Assembly (NCBI RefSeq): GCF_035917335.1
Contig: NZ_CP109067.1
Span: 2,665,001 to 2,729,000 of the forward strand
Length of the DNA stretch: 64,000 nucleotides
Direction of reading: 5' to 3'
From: Micromonospora sp. NBC_01813
GTDB taxonomy: Bacteria > Actinomycetota > Actinomycetes > Mycobacteriales > Micromonosporaceae
The translations under genes were made by a program, and so were the position numbers. The first letter of the stretch is position 1. Every line of letters starts with the position of its first letter. The notes beneath the pieces are model-generated. The model searched no databases. It worked only from the letters and a program-made list of their open reading frames with translations, and had not been told where the DNA came from. Below are positions 53,992 through 63,003 of the stretch, one piece after another.

Positions 53992-54762
53992 ATGAGCGGT
54001 CCGACGTCGAGTTCGATCCGACGGCTGGCCCCGGATCCGGACGGTGCCACCCTCGACGACGCCGACCTGATCTCCGGGTACGCCGTCGCGCCCGGCCCGC
54101 ACCTACGAGCCAACTTCGTGACCAGCGTCGACGGCGCGGTGTCCGTCGCCGGCCGGTCCGAAGGGCTGTCCAGCCGCGCGGACAAACGGATCTTCGCGAT
54201 CCTGCGGATGCTCTGCGACGCCCTGCTGGTCGGTGCCGGGACCCTACGGCAGGAGCAGTACCGGGCGCTTCGACTCGACGAGCGACGACGGCAGTGGCGG
54301 CAACGACAGGGCCGCCCGGCCCAGCCCACCCTGGTGGTCGTCTCCGGCTCGCTCGATCTCGACCCGAGTCAGTCCGCCTTCGCCGACGCACCGGTCCGGC
54401 CGATCGTGCTCACCACGGCCGACGCGCCGGTGCAGCGCCGAAAACGACTGGCGGAGGTGGCCGACATCGTGGTGGCCGGAGATCGCACCGTCGATCTCCC
54501 CCATGGGCTCGACCAGGTCCGCGCCCTCGGCCATCAGCAGGTGCTCTGTGAGGGGGGTCCACTGTTGTTCGGCACCCTGACCGCCGCCGACGCCATCGAC
54601 GAACTCTGTCTCACGGTCTCCCCGTTGCTCGCCGGCGCGGGTGCCGGCCGGATCACCGCCGGCCCGGCCAGCGCAGTACGGACGATGCGCCTACGGCAGG
54701 TGCTCGGCGACGACGACGGGATGCTGATGCTGCGCTACACCCGGGACGCCCAGCCGCGCTGA
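53992..54762 (+). CDS. Pyrimidine reductase family protein (RibD C-terminal domain)
   Basis: Dihydrofolate-reductase-fold enzyme of 256 aa related to the reductase half of RibD. Seen: ANFVTSVDGAVSVAGRSEGL, DALLVGAGTLRQEQYRALRL, QPTLVVVSGSLDLDP, and VLCEGGPLLFGTLTAADAIDELCLT near the end. Stand-alone members occur in many actinomycetes outside the riboflavin operon, so either a second riboflavin-type reductase or another pterin/pyrimidine reductase is possible. I chose ATG 53992, where homologues begin; the frame is open from 53932. It lies 176 bp before the HerA operon. Confidence 0.82.
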   Translation: MSGPTSSSIRRLAPDPDGATLDDADLISGYAVAPGPHLRANFVTSVDGAVSVAGRSEGLSSRADKRIFAILRMLCDALLVGAGTLRQEQYRALRLDERRRQWRQRQGRPAQPTLVVVSGSLDLDPSQSAFADAPVRPIVLTTADAPVQRRKRLAEVADIVVAGDRTVDLPHGLDQVRALGHQQVLCEGGPLLFGTLTAADAIDELCLTVSPLLAGAGAGRITAGPASAVRTMRLRQVLGDDDGMLMLRYTRDAQPR

Positions 54763-54938
54763 ACCGCTCGGCCCCTCGACGCCGCCCGCGCTGGCCGCTC
54801 GACCCTCGACGGCCACCGGACCGCCGGGACACGAACCTGGCCCCACGCCGGGTCGGATGCCGCCGTGGTCGTACCCGTGGGGCAGGATGCAACCCGTGGG
54901 AACGAAGCAACGCGATATACAGCAACCAGGGCATCACC

Positions 54939-56687
54939 ATGAGTGAGGACGTGCCGCCGGGCACCCCGGTCGGCCGGGTGCTCGGCACCGCCGACGCCAC
55001 CCCGCTGCAGTTCTGGACGGCGGTCGGCGCGGGCAGCTACCTGCAACTCGACGACGTCGTGGTGACCCGTCGGGAGTTGCCGGGCGGGAAGACGGTCACC
55101 ATCGCCGGCGTCGTCACCCAGGTGCGCGCCCGGCACGAGGGTGCGCAGTTCGACTCCGACGTGTTCGCCATCGCCGACGGCACACTGCCCGCCCAGGTGC
55201 AGGAGGCAGCCGAGATCACCGCCACTCGGGTCGACCCGGAGATCTACGTGCCACCGGAGCCCGGTGCCCCGGTGTGGCGGGCCGAGGGCGACGCCCGCGC
55301 CCGCGCCCTGCACTTCGACCGGATGGAGCGCCGGATCCCGATGGGCACCGGCCGCGACGGCGTGCCGGTCTACCTCAACGCCGACTTCCTCGACGGCCAG
55401 CGGGGCGCCCATGTGTCGATCTCCGGCATCTCCGGGGTGGCCACCAAGACCAGCTTCGCCACGTTCCTGCTCTACTCGGTGTTCCGCTCCGGCACCCTCG
55501 GCGGCGACGCGGTCAACGCCAAAGCGCTGATCTTCAACGTCAAAGGCGAGGACCTGCTCTTCCTCGACCACCCGAACATCCGGTTGGACGAGGCGACGAC
55601 CGCCGCGTACGCCAAACTCGGCCTGCCCGCCGGCGCCTTCCCGGACGTACGGGTCTACGCACCGCCGCGCGCCGGCGACGCCTCCGGCACCCCGGACGTG
55701 ACCAGCCGGCTCGCCGGCGTGGACAGTTTCTACTGGACGGTGACCGAGTTCTGCGAGCATCGGCTGCTGCCGTACGTCTTCGCCGACGCCGACGACGAAC
55801 GCCAGCAGTACACGATGGTGGTCCACGCGGTCACCGCCTACCTGCACCGGCACGCCCAGCCAGCCGACGGCGGGATCAGCCTCGACGGCCGGCGCATCCA
55901 TTCCTACCCCGATCTGGTCGACCACATCGTCGACCAGCTCGGCGACGAGGAGACCCGGTCGACCTGGGCCGGCTCGGCGGTCGGCATGGGTACGGTCAAC
56001 GCCTTCGCCCGCCGGCTGATCGGCAGCAAACGCGACCTGGCCCGACTGATCCGCGGCGACCTGGCCACCCGACGGCCGCACCAGATCAACACCACGGAGA
56101 GTGCCCAGGTCACCGTGGTGGACCTGCACAACCTGCCGGACCGGGCGCAGCGGTTCGTGGTCGGGGTGACGCTCAAGGGCGAGTTCGAGCGTAAGGAGCG
56201 GGCCGGCACCGCCAAACCGCTGCTGTTCGTGGTGCTCGACGAGTTGAACAAGTACGCCCCACGGGACGGCTCCTCCCCCATCAAGGAGGTGCTGCTCGAC
56301 ATCGCCGAGCGGGGTCGCTCCCTCGGCGTGATCCTGATCGGCGCCCAGCAGACCGCGAGCGAGGTGGAGCGACGGATCGTCACCAACTCGGCGGTCCGGG
56401 TCGTCGGCCGGCTCGATCCTGCCGAGGCGTCCCGGCCGGAGTACGGCTTCCTGCCGGCGGTGCAGCGCCAGCGGGTGCTGCTGGCCAAGCCCGGCACCAT
56501 GTTCGTCAACCAGCCGGACATCCCGGTGCCGCTCTGCCTGGAGTTCCCCTTCCCGGCCTGGGCCACCCGTTCGTCGGAGGCGGGTGCCGCACCGTCGGGC
56601 ACCCTGCGCTCCATCGTGCAGGCGGCCGATCCGTTTGCGGTGGTCGGCAGCCGGTCGACGATCACCGACGACGAAATCCCGTTCTGA
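54939..56687 (+). CDS. herA: HerA-like DNA-translocating ATPase
   Basis: FtsK/HerA-superfamily motor of 582 aa. The N-terminal HAS-barrel (about 8-75: VGRVLGTADATPLQFWTAVG and YLQLDDVVV) is followed by the ATPase core. The P-loop region is SGISGVATKTS (near 162-172), with one residue more than the classical GxxxxGKT and Thr before the Lys. Walker B is LLFVVLDELNKYAP, with an Arg/Gln sensor block VILIGAQQTASEVERRIV. HerA hexamers pump DNA for NurA. It is the first gene of a unit with Mre11, Rad50 and NurA homologues, ending 24 nt before the next gene. Confidence 0.85.
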   Translation: MSEDVPPGTPVGRVLGTADATPLQFWTAVGAGSYLQLDDVVVTRRELPGGKTVTIAGVVTQVRARHEGAQFDSDVFAIADGTLPAQVQEAAEITATRVDPEIYVPPEPGAPVWRAEGDARARALHFDRMERRIPMGTGRDGVPVYLNADFLDGQRGAHVSISGISGVATKTSFATFLLYSVFRSGTLGGDAVNAKALIFNVKGEDLLFLDHPNIRLDEATTAAYAKLGLPAGAFPDVRVYAPPRAGDASGTPDVTSRLAGVDSFYWTVTEFCEHRLLPYVFADADDERQQYTMVVHAVTAYLHRHAQPADGGISLDGRRIHSYPDLVDHIVDQLGDEETRSTWAGSAVGMGTVNAFARRLIGSKRDLARLIRGDLATRRPHQINTTESAQVTVVDLHNLPDRAQRFVVGVTLKGEFERKERAGTAKPLLFVVLDELNKYAPRDGSSPIKEVLLDIAERGRSLGVILIGAQQTASEVERRIVTNSAVRVVGRLDPAEASRPEYGFLPAVQRQRVLLAKPGTMFVNQPDIPVPLCLEFPFPAWATRSSEAGAAPSGTLRSIVQAADPFAVVGSRSTITDDEIPF

Positions 56688-56711
56688 CCCGAGGCCGAGG
56701 AGGTCCCCCCG

Positions 56712-57863
56712 ATGCGGATCCTGCACACCTCCGACTGGCATGTCGGCAAGGTCCTCAAGGGACAGCAGAGGCTGGCCGAGCAGATCCAGGCGCTCGGCCA
56801 GGTGGTGGAGATCGCCCGAGCCGAGCGCCCAGACCTGGTGATCGTCGCCGGTGACCTCTACGACACCTCGGCGCCGACCCCGGACGCAACCCGGGTGGTG
56901 ACCAGGGCGTTGACCGCGTTGCGCGGCACCGGCGCCGCCGTGGTGGCCATCGGCGGCAACCACGACAACGGGGCCGCGTTGGACGCGTTGCGGCCGTGGG
57001 CCGAGGCCGCCGGCATCACCCTGCGCGGCAGCGTACGGGACAATCCAGACGAACACGTCATCGACGGGGTGACCGACGGCGGCGAACGGTGGCAGCTGGC
57101 CGCGCTGCCGTTCCTGTCCCAGCGGTACGCGGTACGCGCCACCGAGATGTACCAGCTGAGCGCCGCGGAGGCCACCCAGACCTACGCCGACCATGTCAGC
57201 CGGGTCATCGCCAGATTGACCGACGGCTTCGGCGCGCCCGGCGTGATCAACCTGATCACCGCCCACCTGACCGTGGTCGGTGGGCGCTCCGGCGGCGGCG
57301 AGCGGGAGGTGCACACCGTCCTCGGGTACGCCGTACCGGCCACCGTCTTCCCGACCGGGACGCACTACGTGGCGCTGGGTCACCTGCACCGGGCCCAGCA
57401 GCTCGAGGCGCCCTGCCCGGTGCGCTACAGCGGCAGCCCGCTGGCGGTCGACTTCGGCGAGGAGGAGAACGTCGCCTCGGTCAGCGTCGTCGACGTCACC
57501 GCCAGCACCGCCGCCCGGGTACGCGAGGTGTCGGTCGCCGCCGCAACCGCGCTGCGTACCGTCCGGGGCACCCTCGAGGAGCTGGCCGCCGGCGACCACG
57601 GCGACGCCTGGCTGCGGGTCTTCATCCAGGAGGCACCCCGGGCCGGACTTCGTGAGCAGGTGCAGGAGCTGCTGCCCCGGGCGTTGGAGATACGGATCGA
57701 CCCGGAGTTCGCCCGTACCCAGCCCGGCCCCGCGCGTACCGCCCAACGCACCGGGCGGGCCCCCGGCGAGCTGTTCGCCGACTACCTCGACGCGCGCGGA
57801 CACGGCGACGACGGTGTCCGGTCCCTGTTCGACACCCTCTACGAGGAGGTGACCTCGTCGTGA
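56712..57863 (+). CDS. sbcD: SbcD/Mre11 nuclease
   Basis: Metallophosphoesterase nuclease of 383 aa. All five phosphoesterase motifs are seen: HTSDWHVGK, VAGDLYDTSAP, GGNHDNG, ITAHLTVVGG and LGHLHRAQQL, giving the two-metal active site. The C-terminal capping and Rad50-binding part follows (about 270-383). It acts with the Rad50-type protein on DNA ends and hairpins. GAGGAGG precedes the ATG. The stop overlaps the next start (GTGA). Confidence 0.93.
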   Translation: MRILHTSDWHVGKVLKGQQRLAEQIQALGQVVEIARAERPDLVIVAGDLYDTSAPTPDATRVVTRALTALRGTGAAVVAIGGNHDNGAALDALRPWAEAAGITLRGSVRDNPDEHVIDGVTDGGERWQLAALPFLSQRYAVRATEMYQLSAAEATQTYADHVSRVIARLTDGFGAPGVINLITAHLTVVGGRSGGGEREVHTVLGYAVPATVFPTGTHYVALGHLHRAQQLEAPCPVRYSGSPLAVDFGEEENVASVSVVDVTASTAARVREVSVAAATALRTVRGTLEELAAGDHGDAWLRVFIQEAPRAGLREQVQELLPRALEIRIDPEFARTQPGPARTAQRTGRAPGELFADYLDARGHGDDGVRSLFDTLYEEVTSS

Positions 57864-60364
57864 GGCCGCTGCGGCTGGACCTGGCCGGTTTCACCGTCTT
57901 CCGCGAGGAGACCACGGTCGACTTCACCGACGCCGACTTCTTCGCGCTGGTCGGGCCGACCGGATCGGGCAAGTCCAGCATCCTCGACGCGATCTGTTTC
58001 GCCCTCTACGGCCAGGTTCCCCGCTGGGGCAGCAGTCGGGGCATCGCCTCCGCGCTCGCCCCGTCCGCCAACGAGGCCAGGGTGCGACTGGTCTTCGAGA
58101 GCGCCGGCAGCCGCTACGTCGCCACCCGGGTGATCCGTCGCGACGCGCGCGGGGTGGTCAAGACCGGCAACGCCGGGCTGCAGCTGATGCCACCGGGTTT
58201 CGACGTGACCCGGCTCGACACCGGGATGAGCCCGGACGACCTCGGCGACGTGCTGGCCGGCACCCCGGCCGAGATGGAGCAGGCGGTGCTGGACGCCGTC
58301 GGGCTGCCGTACGAGCAGTTCACCACCTGCGTGCTGCTGCCCCAGGGCCGGTTCGCGGACTTCCTGCACGCCAAACCGGCCACCCGCCAGCAGATCCTGG
58401 TCAACCTGCTCGGGCTGCACGTCTACGAACGGATCCAGAAACAGGCCACCGCACGGGCGACCACCGCGGAAGCGGCGGTCGCGGCCGTCGATCAGCTGCT
58501 CGGCGGTCTGGCCGACGCCGACGCCGCGGCGGTCGACGCCGCGGTGACCCAACTTGACGCGATCCGGACCCTGACGGCGGCGGTCGAGGCGGCCCTCCCG
58601 GAGCTGGAACAGGCACACCGGACGGTGGCGAGCGCGACCGACCAGGTCACCGGGCTCGACGGCGACATCGGCCTGCTCGGCCGGGTCGAGCCGCCGGCGG
58701 CCGCCGCCGCGCTGGCCGGCGAGGTGGCGACGGCCCGGGCCACTGCCGCCGAGGCGGAGCAGGCCGTCACCGTCGCCGAGGAACGCGAGGAGAAGATCCG
58801 CGCCGAGTTGGCCGCCGCCGGTGACCCGGCCACCCTGCGACTGCTGGTGCAGGCCCACGCCGAACGGGACCGGGTCGCCGCCGAATCGGCCGAACTGGCC
58901 CCGGTGGTGGCCTCGGCGCAGACCGAGCACGAGGCGAGCGTCGCGGCGCTCCGGACGGCACGCGCGGCCGCCGCCACGGCCGACGCGGAACTGGAGCAGG
59001 CCCGCCGGGCGTACCAGGAGGCGCAGACCGCCGACCTGGCGGCGGCGCTGCGCCACGACCTGGCGGCCGGCGACGACTGCCCCGTCTGCGAACGCCCGGT
59101 CGGCGTCGTTCCGGCGGTCCCGGCCGGTTCCCGGGTCGCCGAGGCGAAAGCCGCCGGGCAGGTCGCACGGGCCACCGCCGACCGGGCGCAACAGCAGGTC
59201 ACCGCCGCCGAGCAGGCGGTCCGGGAGGTCGAACGCGCCCTCGACCGGGCCCGGGTGCGGGCCGAGCAGCTCGGCGTCCGGCTGGCCCAGCTCGACACCG
59301 AGCTGTCCGCGTCCCCCGGTGTCGAGGCGGTACGGGCCGAGCTGGCTGGCGTCGACCGGCTGCAGAGCTCGCTCGACGACGCGGGTGGCAAGGTACGCCG
59401 CGCCCGGGAGGCCGCCCGTCGGTCCCAACGTGCCGCCGTCGCCGACGAGCAACGGCTACAGACGGCGTGGCGGGAGTTCGATGCCGTCCGGGACACCGTC
59501 GCCCGGCTGGCGCCACCGGCGACCGACCGCTCCGACCTGGCCACCGCCTGGACGCAGCTCGCCGGCTGGGCACAGGAGCTGGCCGCCGACCGCCGCGCGG
59601 CCCGGGTCACCGCGGACGCCGAGCTGTCCGCCGCTCGGGCGGCGGCCGACAGCGTCGGCGCGCGCGCCGACGAACTGTTCGTCGCCGCCGGTCTGCGCCC
59701 GCCCGGCGCGGACAGTTCCGGGACGCCGCAGCCGGCCGAGTACCGGCAGGCCGCCGCGTTGGCGGTGCAGCGGGCGCAGAGCGAACACGACCGGGTCGTC
59801 GAACGGTTCGCCCAGGCCGGTGAGCTGCGCCAGCGGCGGGCGGAACAGGAGCGTTCCGCCCAGGTGGCCCGGACGCTGGCGGGGCATCTGCGGGCGAACA
59901 ACTTCGAACGGTGGCTGCTGGTCGAAGCGTTGGACCTGCTGGTGGACGGGGCTTCGCTGATCCTGCGGGAGCTGTCCAGCGGGCAGTACGAACTCGTCCA
60001 CGACGCCGGCGAGTTCTTCGTCGTCGACCATCACGACGCCGGGCTGCGCCGCGGGGTGCGTACCCTGTCCGGCGGCGAGACCTTCCAGGCGTCGCTGGCA
60101 CTGGCGTTGGCGCTGTCCGAGCAGCTGGCCGGGATGTCGACCAGCGCGGCGAGCCTGGAGTCGATCGTGCTCGACGAGGGATTCGGATCGCTGGACGCCG
60201 CGACGCTGGACACCGTCGCGGCGACCCTCGAAGGACTGGCCGCCCGGGGGGACCGGATGGTCGGGCTGGTCACCCACGTCCCGGCGCTGGCCGAACGGGT
60301 ACCGGTGCGGTTCGAGGTACGCAAGGACGCCCGGACGGCGTCGGTACACCGGAGCGGAATGTGA
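57860..60364 (+). CDS. sbcC: SbcC/Rad50 SMC-type ATPase
   Basis: Rad50-type ATPase of 834 aa. Walker A is GPTGSGKSSILDAI (from 32); long coiled coils flank a zinc hook CPVC (407-410); the signature is LSGGETFQASLALALALSEQ (from about 736); and Walker B is SIVLDEGFGSLD (about 770-780). It is shorter than the E. coli protein (1048 aa) because of shorter coils, as in many actinobacteria. It dimerises through the hook and clamps DNA for Mre11. The GTG start overlaps the sbcD stop, and its own stop overlaps the nurA start. Confidence 0.93.
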   Translation: MRPLRLDLAGFTVFREETTVDFTDADFFALVGPTGSGKSSILDAICFALYGQVPRWGSSRGIASALAPSANEARVRLVFESAGSRYVATRVIRRDARGVVKTGNAGLQLMPPGFDVTRLDTGMSPDDLGDVLAGTPAEMEQAVLDAVGLPYEQFTTCVLLPQGRFADFLHAKPATRQQILVNLLGLHVYERIQKQATARATTAEAAVAAVDQLLGGLADADAAAVDAAVTQLDAIRTLTAAVEAALPELEQAHRTVASATDQVTGLDGDIGLLGRVEPPAAAAALAGEVATARATAAEAEQAVTVAEEREEKIRAELAAAGDPATLRLLVQAHAERDRVAAESAELAPVVASAQTEHEASVAALRTARAAAATADAELEQARRAYQEAQTADLAAALRHDLAAGDDCPVCERPVGVVPAVPAGSRVAEAKAAGQVARATADRAQQQVTAAEQAVREVERALDRARVRAEQLGVRLAQLDTELSASPGVEAVRAELAGVDRLQSSLDDAGGKVRRAREAARRSQRAAVADEQRLQTAWREFDAVRDTVARLAPPATDRSDLATAWTQLAGWAQELAADRRAARVTADAELSAARAAADSVGARADELFVAAGLRPPGADSSGTPQPAEYRQAAALAVQRAQSEHDRVVERFAQAGELRQRRAEQERSAQVARTLAGHLRANNFERWLLVEALDLLVDGASLILRELSSGQYELVHDAGEFFVVDHHDAGLRRGVRTLSGGETFQASLALALALSEQLAGMSTSAASLESIVLDEGFGSLDAATLDTVAATLEGLAARGDRMVGLVTHVPALAERVPVRFEVRKDARTASVHRSGM

Positions 60365-61362
60365 CCGCCGCGACGACGCAGCAGCCGGCCGGCGGCGTCC
60401 GCTGGTTCGTCGAAGGGTGGCAGCCCGGCTACGGTACGTCGTTCGAGGCGCCGGATCCGGGGGGTCCGGCCGCGACGGACGACAGCCAGGACGCCGCCGA
60501 TCTCGCAGTGGAGCTGGACCCGGCGGCGTGGCAGGCGTTGCGCCAGCCAGCCGATGTCCGGGCACCGGACGTGGTGCTGCTGGTCGACGGGGTACGCCGG
60601 ATCGACGCTTCACTGTGGAGCGACGAGCCGGACGGGGTCTCCTACCCGGCCGTGGCGGCCTCGTACGCCGCCGGGGTGGTCCGGTGTGACCTGCGCCGGG
60701 GAGCGGCGACGTTGGCCGGAGCCCGCCCGGAGCGCGGCCTGTTCACCCCGAACGCCGCCGCGACCGACCTGACCATCGGACAGATCCGCTACCCGGCGCG
60801 GCGGGTCGACCACGCGGACCCGGCGACCCTGGCGCAGGCGGTGCAGCCGGCGCTGGCCGCGCTGGAGATCGCCGTGTCCGAGCAGGCCCGTGCCGATGCC
60901 GGCGCCGACGACGAACTGCTGGTGGTCGACGGTCCGCTACGCGGACGGCAGCTGCCGAACACCGTCGGATACGTCAAGTCGCACAGCCGCACGTACCTGC
61001 CGGCGAGCCTGATGCCGGTGGTGACCGGGCTGCGACCGGCCGAACGGAGCCCGGTGTTCCTGCACGGCACCCGGTGGCGCAACTACTCGTGGTATCTACG
61101 GCTGCCCGGGCCCCGCGGCGCGCCCTGGGCGGGGATCGTCCGGGTGGAGTGCCGACCCGACGTCACCGCGCAGGCGGCGATCGCGTTGGCCGATCTGTCC
61201 CTGGCCGCGCTGCCCCGGTTCGCCTCGACGCCGTACAAGGATCCACGGGCACCGCAGAACCTCGTGCCGATCGCCGGACTGGAACGGCGGCTTCGGGCGA
61301 TGCTCGGCGACGCCCGGCTGCTGCACCGGGCGTTGAGCCTCGGGGCTGCCCGGCCATACTGA
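60361..61362 (+). CDS. nurA: NurA-type nuclease domain protein
   Basis: Predicted 5'-3' DNA nuclease of 333 aa with the RNase H-like NurA fold. Seen: the first acidic motif LLVDGVRRIDA (Asp76), a second VVDGPLRGRQ (Asp190), GYVKSHSRTYLP, the strand WYLRLPGPRGAPWAGIVRVE, and the closing motif PRAPQNLVPIAGLERRLR. That order matches NurA. Position directly after the Rad50 gene, with a 4-nt overlap, and HerA in the same unit strongly support the call. The frame is open well upstream inside sbcC; the GTG at 60361 is chosen for the overlap. Confidence 0.8.
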   Translation: MTAATTQQPAGGVRWFVEGWQPGYGTSFEAPDPGGPAATDDSQDAADLAVELDPAAWQALRQPADVRAPDVVLLVDGVRRIDASLWSDEPDGVSYPAVAASYAAGVVRCDLRRGAATLAGARPERGLFTPNAAATDLTIGQIRYPARRVDHADPATLAQAVQPALAALEIAVSEQARADAGADDELLVVDGPLRGRQLPNTVGYVKSHSRTYLPASLMPVVTGLRPAERSPVFLHGTRWRNYSWYLRLPGPRGAPWAGIVRVECRPDVTAQAAIALADLSLAALPRFASTPYKDPRAPQNLVPIAGLERRLRAMLGDARLLHRALSLGAARPY

Positions 61363-61366
61363 TCCG

Positions 61367-62224
61367 GTGGGCCGCACCCGTAGGACTGCGCCGCCGACTG
61401 TGCAGGTCGACACCGGCATGGCGCAACTCGCCGTGGACCCGGACCGCCGCCGCGCGTACACCCTGCTCTTGGACGGCACCCAGCAGTCGCACGTCGATCT
61501 GGACGATCCGACGCACCTCGAGTTCGAGTACGTGCGCCGGATCGCCGCCGCCGTCGACCTGGCCGCGCCGGCCGGCCGGCCGTTGCGGGTGCTGCATCTT
61601 GGCGGCGGGGCGCTCACCCTCCCCCGGTACCTGGCCGCCACCCGCCCCGGGTCGAGCCAGCGGGTGGTGGAGATCGACGCCGCGCTGGCCGAACTGGTCC
61701 GCCGGGAACTGCCCTGGCCTCCCGACCGCAACCTGCGGGTACGCGTCGGCGACGCGCGGGCGGCCGTCGAGGGGGCCCGCTCCGGCAGCTACGACCTGGT
61801 GATCGCCGACGTGTTCGCGGGTGCCCGGACCCCGGCGAGGCTGACGTCGGTGGAGTTCGTCGCCGAGGTCGCCCGGGTGCTCGCCCCCGGCGGCCAGTTG
61901 CTGTCCAATGTGGCCGATGGGCCACCGCTGCGCTGGGCCCGCCGGCACCTGGCCTCGGTGCGCCACGTGCTGCCCGGGATCTGCCTGATCGCCGACGCGG
62001 CGGTGCTGCGGCAACGCCGGTACGGCAACCTCGTCGTCGTCGCCGGCAAGACCCTCCCCCGGGTCGCCGACCTGGCCCGGCGGGCCGCTGGCGACTGGTT
62101 CCCGAGCCGGGTGGTGCACGGCACCGAGCTCGACCGGCTGATCGCCGACGCCACCCCGATCGACGACGCGACCGCGCAACCGTCGCCGCCGCCACCGAAC
62201 AAAACTTTTCCCGATGGGCTTTGA
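61367..62224 (+). CDS. Spermidine-synthase-fold methyltransferase-like protein
   Basis: Protein of 285 aa with the Rossmann fold of spermidine synthase. Seen: VLHLGGGALTLPRYLAATRP (motif I), VVEIDAALAELVRRE (acidic residue), VRVGDARAAVEGARSGSYDL, VIADVFAGARTPARLTSVEF and VLAPGGQLLSNVAD. It lacks membrane segments. The polyamine-binding residues are not obvious, and many actinobacterial homologues are called only spermidine synthase-like. It begins 4 nt after nurA, so it is co-transcribed with the resection genes, though a functional tie is unproven. Confidence 0.8.
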   Translation: MGRTRRTAPPTVQVDTGMAQLAVDPDRRRAYTLLLDGTQQSHVDLDDPTHLEFEYVRRIAAAVDLAAPAGRPLRVLHLGGGALTLPRYLAATRPGSSQRVVEIDAALAELVRRELPWPPDRNLRVRVGDARAAVEGARSGSYDLVIADVFAGARTPARLTSVEFVAEVARVLAPGGQLLSNVADGPPLRWARRHLASVRHVLPGICLIADAAVLRQRRYGNLVVVAGKTLPRVADLARRAAGDWFPSRVVHGTELDRLIADATPIDDATAQPSPPPPNKTFPDGL

Positions 62225-62307
62225 TCCGTACGCCGGCCGACTCCGTACTTCGGGGTGGGCCCCCAGCCGCGGGCCGCATGTCGGTAACGTCGGATGGAGG
62301 TCCTGCG

Positions 62308-63003
62308 ATGTACGCGGTCGCAAGCGGCTGGCAGGCGGAATCGGTCCGGCCAGGCGTAACCGGCAGCAGGTCGCGCGGCACCGGGACCACGCAACGTTGG
62401 CAGACCATCGACGGGAGGGCGGCCGAGCGCGATGATGAGCCGGTGACGCCACGGACCACCCACAGCCGGCACCAGGCCGGGATGCCGGAGTCCAGCCATG
62501 GGGACGAACTCGTCCGTACGCTCTACGCGGAGCACGCCCGGCCGTTGCTGGGTTTCGTGCTCCGGCTGACCGGGGGGGACCGGCAGCGGGCGGAAGACAT
62601 CGTCCAGGAGACACTGCTACGGGCGTGGCGCAACGCCCACCGGCTCGGTGCGCAGGGCCAGGCGTCGTTGCGACCCTGGTTGGTCACCGTGGCCCGGCGG
62701 ATCGCCATCGACGATCACCGCAGTGAGAAGGCCAGACCGACCGAAGAGTACGACCGGGACCTGGAGAGTTTCGCCGAATCCGACGGCACCGACCAGGTGC
62801 TGCGTCAGATGACCGTCACCGATGCGATGCGGACACTGAGTCAGCCGCATCGGGAGATCCTGGTCGAGACCTACTTCCGAGGCCGGACCGTGCCCGAGGC
62901 GGCCGCCGAGCTGGGACTGCCATTGGGCACCGCGAAGTCGCGGGTCTACTACGCGCTACGAGCGCTGCGGACGGCGCTGCAACAGCGGGGGGTTACAGAA
63001 TGA
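62308..63003 (+). CDS. ECF-type RNA polymerase sigma factor
   Basis: Extracytoplasmic-function sigma factor. Region 2 is LYAEHARPLLGFVLRLTGGD with AEDIVQETLLRAWRN; region 4 is LSQPHREILVETYFRGRTVP followed by GTAKSRVYYALRAL. The start is uncertain: ATG 62308 has a perfect GGAGG 7 nt upstream but adds about 58 residues with no recognisable domain, whereas GTG 62443 or ATG 62482 gives the usual length near 175-185 aa but weak ribosome sites. The stop overlaps the anti-sigma start (ATGA). Confidence 0.88.
   Translation: MYAVASGWQAESVRPGVTGSRSRGTGTTQRWQTIDGRAAERDDEPVTPRTTHSRHQAGMPESSHGDELVRTLYAEHARPLLGFVLRLTGGDRQRAEDIVQETLLRAWRNAHRLGAQGQASLRPWLVTVARRIAIDDHRSEKARPTEEYDRDLESFAESDGTDQVLRQMTVTDAMRTLSQPHREILVETYFRGRTVPEAAAELGLPLGTAKSRVYYALRALRTALQQRGVTE

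Noticed and set aside
54735-57803. Very long minus-strand open frame (1022 codons) across herA and sbcD
   Set aside because: It is an antisense shadow caused by extreme third-position GC. The translation is low-complexity Gly/Arg/His, and the plus strand carries clear domain motifs.
57839-59901. Large minus-strand frames over sbcC
   Set aside because: Shadow of the coiled-coil codons; products are Arg/Ala/Gly-rich without domain features.
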